Below, in pieces: positions 1-6,553 of a stretch of 64,000 bases of DNA (the stretch's first letter is position 1; every line of letters starts with the position of its first letter). The stretch covers positions 1 through 64,000 of the forward strand of contig UQLX01000005.1 in the NCBI GenBank assembly GCA_900541985.1, in the 5' to 3' direction. Below the pieces are notes generated by a model, which made no database searches, was not told the DNA's origin, and worked only from the letters and a program-made list of their open reading frames with translations. This DNA is from an uncultured Blautia sp. (lineage in GTDB: Bacteria > Bacillota > Clostridia > Lachnospirales > Lachnospiraceae). The position numbers were made by a program, and so were the translations under genes.

Positions 1-72
1 ATGGATAATTCCTTACTGGCTGTAAGGGATATTAACCATAAATATATTGTAGTAGAAAGGAAAGGTGATTTT

Positions 73-134
73 ATGGCAAAGAAAACCAATGATTTATCAC
101 ACACAAAATGGATGTGTAAATATCACATTGTTTT
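73..134 (+). pseudogene. tnpA: 5' fragment of IS200/IS605-family transposase TnpA
   Basis: This fragment encodes the first 20 residues of an IS200-like HUH transposase (MAKKTNDLSHTKW and KYHIVF are typical of the family). A GAAAGG Shine-Dalgarno lies at about 57-62. The reading frame is cut at the attL crossover and then runs to a stop at 199-201 in element sequence. The rest of the gene is at 12899-13282. The IS left end is not identifiable in the 72 bases available upstream. Confidence 0.85.
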
Positions 135-158
135 TGCAATGGTATTTTCAATCACACA
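109..158. other. attL junction of the integrative element
   Basis: The left half is tnpA (attB) sequence. The right half is element sequence containing TGCAAT (135-140) and AATCACACA (150-158). Both are exact reverse complements of ATTGCA (12893-12898) and TGTGTGATT (12875-12883) at the other end. The outer arms lie exactly 15 bp from the central TT on each side in the rebuilt attP. Another 7-bp dyad, TCACACA and TGTGTGA, spans 152-169. Confidence 0.85.
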
Positions 159-233
159 TTGTTGTGTGAATTTCATCAAGGCAAGCTGTTACTCCATTTA
201 ACGATACCTTTTGAAGAAAAGCCAAAGACCAGT

Positions 234-653
234 ATGCCGAGTGATAACCTCAGATACTATCGGCGGCGGAATAATCTTACAACAAGACAACTTGCAGAAC
301 AGATAGGAGTTGTTCCGGCAACCATTGTGATGTATGAAAACGGAAAACATCCCATTCCGTATGATGTAGCTATCAAATTGGCAGATGTTTTGAAAATTGA
401 AGTATCCCTGCTTTATGATGAGTTCTCTCGTTTCCTTGCTGCACCCTATACCGAGGCATTAAAGAGCGTTAGAACGGCTCTGGGACTGTCACAGAAGGCT
501 TTTGCAGAGCAAATAGGGCTTGTCCCGAGTTACTACTATAAACTTGAAGAAGGAAGCCGTAGACCGTCACGAAAGGTATATCAGCAGATGTGTGTTGCTC
601 TCAAAGAGGCCAATCCACAAACTTCACTTTTGAAGGAGTATCACTTACAATAG
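234..653 (+). CDS. Tandem XRE-type helix-turn-helix regulator
   Basis: A 139-aa protein with two Cro/CI-like HTH domains: residues about 3-60 (LTTRQLAEQIGVVPATIVMY) and about 75-130 (LSQKAFAEQIGLVPSYYYKL). It probably binds DNA and controls the element's own genes. The ATG at 234 has no convincing ribosome binding site, and the frame stays open upstream through the attL core. In the excised circle this frame is fused to the end of the serine recombinase gene (see findings). Target and partner are unknown. Confidence 0.75.
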   Translation: MPSDNLRYYRRRNNLTTRQLAEQIGVVPATIVMYENGKHPIPYDVAIKLADVLKIEVSLLYDEFSRFLAAPYTEALKSVRTALGLSQKAFAEQIGLVPSYYYKLEEGSRRPSRKVYQQMCVALKEANPQTSLLKEYHLQ

Positions 654-685
654 AGTTGCAAGATGAAATGATTGGAGGAATGACT

Positions 686-1036
686 ATGGCACAGGATTTG
701 ATTTATACCAGTTGTGGTGATTATCTTATCCCTGATATTCGGTTAAGCTACACAAGCGATAAACCGCTTGGAAAATATGGCAGGATGCGCAGGGCGTTTC
801 TTGCGGAAAACAATCCAATACTCTTGGATGACATGATTCTGACGGAAACCTTATTCCCGCACCTGTGGGAGATCGACGAAACAGCTCACCGTAGAGTGGA
901 ACAGATAATGACTAAACTTCTGGAGAAAAATCCGGCTCCGGATAAGTCAACCCAACAGCTTGCTTGGGTGCAGCACATGAGTAGTCTAAAAGCACAGGCG
1001 GAGGAAATTGTTAATGCAGAACTGATTTTTTGCTAA
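686..1036 (+). CDS. tnpV: TnpV-family transposon-encoded protein
   Basis: A 116-aa protein matching the TnpV pattern seen on many Firmicutes integrative elements: an N-terminal IPDIRLSY segment, PLGKYGRMRRAFL, and a C-terminal LAWVQHMSSLKAQAEEIV helix. The function of the family is not established. The start at 686 is chosen because GGAGG at 674-678 lies 7 nt upstream; the ATG codons at 668 and 680 are badly placed relative to it. A hairpin terminator follows directly. Confidence 0.8.
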   Translation: MAQDLIYTSCGDYLIPDIRLSYTSDKPLGKYGRMRRAFLAENNPILLDDMILTETLFPHLWEIDETAHRRVEQIMTKLLEKNPAPDKSTQQLAWVQHMSSLKAQAEEIVNAELIFC

Positions 1037-1060
1037 CAGAATATAGAATTTTTACTTAGG

Positions 1061-1091
1061 ACTGACTGTGACAGGTCAGTCTTATTTCTTT
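1061..1091 (+). terminator. Intrinsic terminator after tnpV
   Basis: The 6-bp stem ACTGAC/GTCAGT (1061-1066, 1075-1080) has an 8-nt loop and is followed by the T-rich CTTATTTCTTT. Confidence 0.6.
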
Positions 1092-1290
1092 GATGGGACA
1101 ATTCTTGAATTGTGTTTATGGCAGTCTCAGAATTGTGCTTTTGACAATTCAAGAACTGTCAAAAGCACAATGTAACTATACTGATAATAACAATAATGAT
1201 TATAGTGATACTGATCCCTTCCTATCCGATTTGAAGAATATGATGAGATTGGAAAACACTATCTTTTTGTCCGATTTCTCAAATGACAAT
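1090..1290 (+). pseudogene. Possible remnant of a replication-initiator (RepA-type) gene
   Basis: The frame from 1090 gives GQFLNCVYGS and then ELSKAQCNYTDNNNNDYSDT. From memory this resembles the low-complexity linker of RepA-like replisome-organiser proteins on Clostridial elements. There is no recognisable DNA-binding domain and the frame decays downstream. No other gene is visible between 1037 and 1402. The identification is weak. Confidence 0.2.
1132..1171. repeat. Perfect 15-bp inverted repeat with 10-nt loop
   Basis: ATTGTGCTTTTGACA (1132-1146) and TGTCAAAAGCACAAT (1157-1171) are exact reverse complements. No T-run follows, so this is not a classical terminator. It could be a protein-binding site or a remnant of an origin. 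Confidence 0.7.
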
Positions 1291-1320
1291 ACAATGAACA
1301 ACAGTATTTTGATTACTACC

Positions 1321-1379
1321 AAGAAATATTTGATATTTATCAAGAAATACTTGATTGATATCCATGGATATTGTATAAT
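1321..1379 (+). promoter_or_regulatory. Promoter and operator-like repeats of the small XRE gene
   Basis: TTGATT (1351-1356) and TATAAT (1374-1379) are 17 bp apart. The spacer contains a perfect 14-bp palindrome, ATATCCATGGATAT (1358-1371). Upstream there is a 21-bp-spaced direct repeat of AAGAAATAYTTGAT (1321-1334 and 1342-1355). This looks like an autoregulated promoter. Confidence 0.6.
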
Positions 1380-1402
1380 GTTGTTCATGGAGGTGATTCC
1401 TA

Positions 1403-1621
1403 ATGAGTATAAGTTACAATAAGCTCTGGAAACTGCTTATTGATTGCAATATGAACAAGAGTGAGCTAAGGGAACGAGCAAAAATAAGCACAAATGCGAT
1501 TGCAAAGATGGGAAAGAATGAACCCGTCTCAATGGATACAATGGATAAAATTTGTAAAGCGTTACATTGCAATATTGGTGATGTAATGGACTTTGTTTCG
1601 GATAATGAAACGCTTTCTTAA
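1403..1621 (+). CDS. Small XRE-family regulator, C-protein-like
   Basis: A 72-aa protein made almost entirely of one Cro/CI-type HTH (NMNKSELRERAKISTNAIAK then DKICKALHCNIGDVMDF). GGAGGTG lies at 1389-1395. It stands directly upstream of two DNA methyltransferases and a restriction-like gene, the usual position of controller proteins that time restriction-modification expression. That role is inferred from size and position. Dyads that could be its operators flank it (1358-1371 and 1671-1692). Confidence 0.75.
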   Translation: MSISYNKLWKLLIDCNMNKSELRERAKISTNAIAKMGKNEPVSMDTMDKICKALHCNIGDVMDFVSDNETLS

Positions 1622-1725
1622 TGTCCGATAATTTTGACATTGTATCTTGTAGAATATATTTCCCCTGACTTTAGAAAAGTTTGTACTTCTAAGATAACAG
1701 GGACAATAGTGATGGAGAAATAATT

Positions 1726-2796
1726 ATGAACGCAGAAACTAATATTCTGTCTATGACAGATTTACAACATACCGCACTAATAAGCGGAAACAAAGCGATG
1801 CAGTTGCTGGAGCTATCCAGACATTCCTTTGAAAAAGTAGTAAAAGAAGGCTTACTTACCGTTATACATGAAGGCGGGAAAAAGTATTATCAGATAGGTG
1901 AAATCGAAACATTTATGGAAACTGATACTTATCAAGAACTTGTAAATGGCGTGGTTGATGCAAGAAACAACTTAAACGATTTGACCGGAAAAGATTGGCT
2001 TCCTCAGACCAAGAGTTTCTTTTACCAAAAAGGTCTTGGTGCAAATCATCCGGAAGCACAAATTGAAAAACTTCACCCGGCTCCCTATTCATTCCAAGAT
2101 ATAGGACAATTAGTGAACTTTTTTACCAAGCAAGGAATGAATGTTCTTGATCCCTTTGGCGGAGTAGGTTCTACAGCCAAAGCTTGCGAAGTAAACGGTA
2201 GAATTTGTACAAGTATTGAACTTTCTCCTGTATGGCATGAATTGTCAATTAAGAGACTGGAGACCGAGGTTGGTGAAGGAAGTAGCAAAAAACATCACTT
2301 TATAAATGGCGACTCATGCGAAGAACTTTTGAAGATTGCTTCTGAGTCAATGGATTTTATGGTTACAAGTCCTCCATATTGGGGAATTCTGAACAAACAA
2401 GATCAGAAGGTTAAAAAGAATCGTGTTGCAAATAATCTTGAAACAAAATATTCGGAAAGCGAAAAAGATTTAGGAAATGTTGAAAACTATGATGAGTTTC
2501 TGGAAATTCTGGTTAATAAAGTGTTCCTCCAGTGTGCCAGAACCCTTAAATATGGAAAGTACATGGCAATCGTGGTTTCTGATTTTAGAGATAAATCGGA
2601 ATACATAAGTTTTCATAGTGATTTGATTCATGAATTAAATAAGGCTGGTATTCCTGGTGGCGGTATATTAAAACTCCAAGGAACAAAAATATTGCTTCAG
2701 AACCACAAAAGTCTGTTGCCGTATGGTTATCCTTTTGCTTATGTAGAAAATATACATCACCAATATGTCTTGATTTTTAGAAAGGAGAAGAAATGA
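1726..2796 (+). CDS. DNA methyltransferase (N4-C/N6-A type) with N-terminal HTH-like domain
   Basis: A 356-aa S-adenosylmethionine-dependent DNA methyltransferase. The SAM-binding motif DPFGGVGST is near residue 142 and the catalytic motif TSPPYWG near residue 214, so motif I precedes motif IV. Residues 15-70 (LISGNKAMQLLELSRHSFEK) look like an excisionase-type helix-turn-helix. It overlaps the next methyltransferase by ATGA, indicating translational coupling. Two methyltransferases together suggest an asymmetric recognition sequence with one enzyme per strand. The target sequence cannot be read from the protein. Confidence 0.88.
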   Translation: MNAETNILSMTDLQHTALISGNKAMQLLELSRHSFEKVVKEGLLTVIHEGGKKYYQIGEIETFMETDTYQELVNGVVDARNNLNDLTGKDWLPQTKSFFYQKGLGANHPEAQIEKLHPAPYSFQDIGQLVNFFTKQGMNVLDPFGGVGSTAKACEVNGRICTSIELSPVWHELSIKRLETEVGEGSSKKHHFINGDSCEELLKIASESMDFMVTSPPYWGILNKQDQKVKKNRVANNLETKYSESEKDLGNVENYDEFLEILVNKVFLQCARTLKYGKYMAIVVSDFRDKSEYISFHSDLIHELNKAGIPGGGILKLQGTKILLQNHKSLLPYGYPFAYVENIHHQYVLIFRKEKK

Positions 2797-3620
2797 TTAC
2801 AAGTAATCTAACGGGTGTTGTTTGCGGTAATTCAGACGTTCTTCTCGACCAGCTTATTGATGAAGGTGTTCATTTTGACTTAATCCTTACAGATCCGCCA
2901 TACAATATCAATAAGGATTTCGGCAACAAAAGCGATTGCCTACCTTTGGATGAATTTATCGCTATAACAGCCGAACGAATGGCTAAAATCAAAAAGCTAC
3001 TTGAGCCCCAAGGAAGCGTACTTTGGTTTGGTATCCACGATTATATTGGCTTTGTTCAAGTTGCTATGTACAATGCAGGCTTGCATTATCGTAGAATGAA
3101 TATTTGGCATTATGAAAACGGATTTTCTCGTTCAAAGAAGGAACCCGCTACCCACTACGAGCCATTCTTGTGGTTTTCAAACAATCCGAAAAAATGGACG
3201 TACAATGTGGATGATGTTCGTATGCCATATAAAAGCACAGAACGGTTGAAATCCCCTGTGAAATACAAAGCTGCCGATGGTACTACAAAAATATGGCAGC
3301 CGAATCCTAAAGGTGCAATGCGTGGAGATGTATGGGATTTTCCAACATTGGCAGGAAAACGCTTTGAAAAAGAAAAAACACCACATCCAACTCAAAAGCC
3401 TGAATCACTCATCATGGAACTGATTAAGGCATTTTGTCCGAAAGATGGTGAAGGACACTATAATGGAACGATTTTGGATCCGTTTCACGGTTCTGGTACA
3501 TTGGGAGTATGCTGCGAGAAGCTTAATGCTGAAGGACATCACATAAAATGGCTTGGTATAGAACTTGAACAGCAGTGGTGTGATATTGCTGAACAGAGAA
3601 TTGCCGATATAGAAAAATAA
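2793..3620 (+). CDS. DNA methyltransferase, beta-class (N4-C/N6-A)
   Basis: A 275-aa methyltransferase with the catalytic motif DPPYN at residues 34-38 and the SAM-binding motif DPFHGSGT near residue 229, the beta-class order (IV before I). It differs from its neighbour in motif order, so the two are not a recent duplication. It starts inside the stop codon of the upstream methyltransferase. A terminator follows, separating it from the restriction-like gene. Confidence 0.9.
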   Translation: MITSNLTGVVCGNSDVLLDQLIDEGVHFDLILTDPPYNINKDFGNKSDCLPLDEFIAITAERMAKIKKLLEPQGSVLWFGIHDYIGFVQVAMYNAGLHYRRMNIWHYENGFSRSKKEPATHYEPFLWFSNNPKKWTYNVDDVRMPYKSTERLKSPVKYKAADGTTKIWQPNPKGAMRGDVWDFPTLAGKRFEKEKTPHPTQKPESLIMELIKAFCPKDGEGHYNGTILDPFHGSGTLGVCCEKLNAEGHHIKWLGIELEQQWCDIAEQRIADIEK

Positions 3621-3651
3621 TTTCAGAATTTCAAATTTAGTCGATTTATGC

Positions 3652-3682
3652 AAAAAGGTCATCTTGAGAGATGGCCTTTTTT
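3652..3682 (+). terminator. Terminator after the methyltransferase pair
   Basis: GGTCATC (3657-3663) pairs with GATGGCC (3670-3676), flanked by an A-run and a T-run. The 6-nt loop TTGAGA doubles as a possible -35 box for the next gene. Confidence 0.75.
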
Positions 3683-3692
3683 GTTGTATAAT
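3664..3692 (+). promoter_or_regulatory. Promoter of the restriction/Fe-S/helicase operon
   Basis: TTGAGA (3664-3669) and TATAAT (3687-3692) are 17 bp apart. The -35 lies in the loop of the preceding terminator, so the endonuclease-like operon appears to be transcribed independently of the methyltransferases. Confidence 0.55.
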
Positions 3693-3735
3693 TAAATATT
3701 AACAATGAAATCTGCTTCTGATGGAGGAATAAATT

Positions 3736-5433
3736 ATGATTAGATTCAGAAATCCAGGAACTCAATATACTACTCAGGTGCAGGTGTTTAGAGAGTTATA
3801 CAAAGAGTACAAAGATGCACCGAGTTTCGATTTAGATGATATGGCTGCAACTATCGCCAAAACGAAGCTGATGACTGCGTATGGTTATGCCGGAGATGCA
3901 GCATTGGCTTTGAGTAATACCGAAAATGATAGCCTTAATTCCACCAAAATGAACGCTAAAATGTATGCAGAAGTGTTTCGTTTGTTGGGATGGGTTACTT
4001 CTGCTGGAGACAATTCGTATCCACTGGTGTTTACCTACATTGGTGAACATGCAGCTTTGGCAGATGATGTGTTACCACTATATGAGCAGTGCGTACTGGG
4101 AATCAACAATCCCCAAGAAATAATGGATGTCAAATACGACGAAAAGGTTCGTTTCTTCAAGGCTACATTGTTCTCATTGCAGGATTTAGGCGGGATTATG
4201 TATAAGCATGAGCTATGCCTTGGGCCTATGTCTATTGATGATTTAGATAAGTCACAGTACAACAGAATGATCACTTATTTAAAGAAACTGAGAGGTTCTT
4301 ATGGGCGCTATCAAGATGCTTATCAAGCATTATGTGACGATTTAGGTGTAAAACCGACACTTCCGGATAACTCAACACGCTTACCAATCGCATTTATGAA
4401 AACGTGTGGATGGGTTGAAAGCCAGCGTACACGAAAACTGTATCCACCTAAATCCCTGGAATGCCTTTGCTTAACACAGCATGGTGCTGATTTGGCTAAC
4501 AGCCTTCGTGAGGTAAAAGATTTGCGTATGGATGAGTATTACAGCTATCCAGAACACACTCGCAATTCATTGATTCGTTTGGGGGTGTATTCAATGCTTT
4601 TGCGTGCAGGCTATGATACTTCACCCGTTCAAGAAACAATGCGGCAAGATCAAGTTGTGTGTGCTGATGTTCTTAATGGAAAGGAACTCCTTTTTTCTCC
4701 TTACCAAACGCTGCACCGTTCTGTTGTGGATGAAGCGTTGGGGATTCATAGAGAAATTGCAGGCACACAGACACATACAGATGTATTGCCAGACATAAAA
4801 CGAACAGATGCGAATGTCAATAATATATGCTTGACAATTTCTACCAATGGCGCACATTCCACTTCTGATGTGGAAGTAAATAGCTTTGTCCAGCAAGTAT
4901 TGGATGCAAAGAGTGTCGGTGAACGAAAGAAGGATATTATTGATAAAATCTTTGACGACAGCATAACGGATACACAGACAAAATTTTATCCACTTGTAGC
5001 AATGCTGTTTCGAGTAATGGGCTTGGATTGTCAGGCATCCAGACCTGGCGATAACGGTGCTCGTTGGGATGCAATCATTGTCGATTCGGAGGAAAGTATT
5101 CCTATTGAAATCAAGTCTCCTACCGAGGAGCAGCATCTTTCTTTAAAAGCAATCCGCCAAGCGCTCGAAAATAAAGTGATTCTTTTATCAAGAGGGACGC
5201 ATCCTACTTTGCCAGAGACAACTTCTTTAGCGGTTGGATATTACCTACCAAATGACAGAGCTGAGGTTACCAATCTTATGAGTGATTTCAAGACTGCGTT
5301 TGGTTACAATATCGGCATTATAGACTTGAAAACACTGCTTACAATAGCTGTTACCATTGTGTATGATGAAAAAACCTTTGATATTTCTGAACTAAACCGA
5401 TTGGAGGGATTTGCAAATGCCACTTTTAACTAA
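3736..5433 (+). CDS. Predicted type II restriction endonuclease-like protein
   Basis: A 565-aa protein. Near the C-terminus (about residues 445-475) RWDAIIVDS is followed by IPIEIKSPT, a D-x(n)-E-x-K arrangement typical of PD-(D/E)xK nucleases. The length and the two neighbouring methyltransferases fit a type IIS-like (AlwI/PleI-type) restriction enzyme, but I cannot confirm family membership by eye. GGAGG at 3723-3727 supports the start. The end overlaps the 4Fe-4S gene by 17 nt, so the two are translated together. Recognition site unknown. Confidence 0.65.
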   Translation: MIRFRNPGTQYTTQVQVFRELYKEYKDAPSFDLDDMAATIAKTKLMTAYGYAGDAALALSNTENDSLNSTKMNAKMYAEVFRLLGWVTSAGDNSYPLVFTYIGEHAALADDVLPLYEQCVLGINNPQEIMDVKYDEKVRFFKATLFSLQDLGGIMYKHELCLGPMSIDDLDKSQYNRMITYLKKLRGSYGRYQDAYQALCDDLGVKPTLPDNSTRLPIAFMKTCGWVESQRTRKLYPPKSLECLCLTQHGADLANSLREVKDLRMDEYYSYPEHTRNSLIRLGVYSMLLRAGYDTSPVQETMRQDQVVCADVLNGKELLFSPYQTLHRSVVDEALGIHREIAGTQTHTDVLPDIKRTDANVNNICLTISTNGAHSTSDVEVNSFVQQVLDAKSVGERKKDIIDKIFDDSITDTQTKFYPLVAMLFRVMGLDCQASRPGDNGARWDAIIVDSEESIPIEIKSPTEEQHLSLKAIRQALENKVILLSRGTHPTLPETTSLAVGYYLPNDRAEVTNLMSDFKTAFGYNIGIIDLKTLLTIAVTIVYDEKTFDISELNRLEGFANATFN

Positions 5434-6475
5434 AGCAAAACAGCGCACCGTTATCTCTGCTTTGCGTGATTCCAATGTTCGAGATATTGAGCAAAATTAT
5501 AATGAGCCTGCAAAGCTATGGTGTAACGAAAAATGGATAACAGCAGCGTGTCTTAGATGCTCCGATCAGCGCTGTATAAGGTATATTGATGCTGAAATCA
5601 GCTGTGGCTCTTTTAGTGATTTTCCGTATGAGCGAAATCTAAATGTGTGCCCTGTTGATGCGATTAAATGGAACTTTGAAAAAGAACTGCCTGAAATAGA
5701 GAATGGCAAATGCATCGGCTGTGGTCTATGTGCTGCTCGTTGTCCTGTAGGTGCTATTTTTAAGGCGGATAATAAAATGAAAGTTTCCGCTCCGGAGTCA
5801 GACGATTACATTGATCTGCCCATCAATTACGAGAATCTTGTAAAGCATAAGTATTTTGTTCAGGAAGTGGACAAAATCTATTGGAACCACCAATTTCAAA
5901 AGGAAAGCGACCGCATTATGGAAGAAATTTACGAAAAAATTTCTCACTATGATGGGCGTTCAATGGTTCCTAATGTATTGGTTAGAAATCTGATTATTGC
6001 CTTAAATCATGAATGTGCTATCAGCAGAGCCGGCGATATTTATACGAGAATGGATGCTGTCTATTCCAGTAAAATTAAGCCTAAGTGCAGCGGTGTAGTT
6101 GAAATCGAATTTGGTAGGGACACTTTGGAGGCATCCAGAGGTATTTTGGATGACATAGCTGTTATGCATTCCAGAAATAATTTGGGCAAAAAGGATAACG
6201 CAGCCCTTGTTGTGTGCCTTTCTTTCCCAAACAAACGTCAAGGATATTTCCAGGTAATAAAAGATATACACCGGGTCTTGGACCTCAAGATACAGACCAT
6301 ATCACTGGGGGCATTACTGTTGTTAGTGTGGAACGGGGCAGCTGTAAACTTCCTTTCCCGTGAGTTCTATGTTGATTTTGATAATCTAAGCATTCGTGGC
6401 ATTACTGAGTTCAGATTGAATAGGCATGTGCTCTTGAGCGAAGGTAAGCTTGGTATATTGGAACCTGAAAAATAG
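5417..6475 (+). CDS. 4Fe-4S ferredoxin-type protein with a possible nuclease-like domain
   Basis: A 352-aa protein. Residues 36-110 form a two-cluster ferredoxin module: Cys45, 48, 53 and 78 (CP), then CIGCGLCAARCP at 99-110. The C-terminal 230 residues are not ferredoxin-like. They contain MDAVY followed about 15 residues later by GVVEIEFG, reminiscent of a PD-(D/E)xK core but with E in place of K. No redox pathway gene is nearby; it sits between an endonuclease-like gene and a helicase, so a DNA-related role of the cluster is likelier than metabolism. GGAGGG at 5403-5408 fits the ATG at 5417. Confidence 0.65.
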   Translation: MPLLTKAKQRTVISALRDSNVRDIEQNYNEPAKLWCNEKWITAACLRCSDQRCIRYIDAEISCGSFSDFPYERNLNVCPVDAIKWNFEKELPEIENGKCIGCGLCAARCPVGAIFKADNKMKVSAPESDDYIDLPINYENLVKHKYFVQEVDKIYWNHQFQKESDRIMEEIYEKISHYDGRSMVPNVLVRNLIIALNHECAISRAGDIYTRMDAVYSSKIKPKCSGVVEIEFGRDTLEASRGILDDIAVMHSRNNLGKKDNAALVVCLSFPNKRQGYFQVIKDIHRVLDLKIQTISLGALLLLVWNGAAVNFLSREFYVDFDNLSIRGITEFRLNRHVLLSEGKLGILEPEK

Positions 6476-6553
6476 TCACTTTGCAAAGCAAGCAATTTGT
6501 TGATAAACATTGCTTGCTTTGCTTATATAATTCGTTTGATTGGAGGAAAAAAT

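Noticed and set aside
133..138. TTGCA or ATTG as the recombination core
   Set aside because: Both are shared by the two ends, but TTGCA would add residues to tnpA and ATTG gives an asymmetric attP. Only TT gives both the family protein motif and a symmetric dyad.
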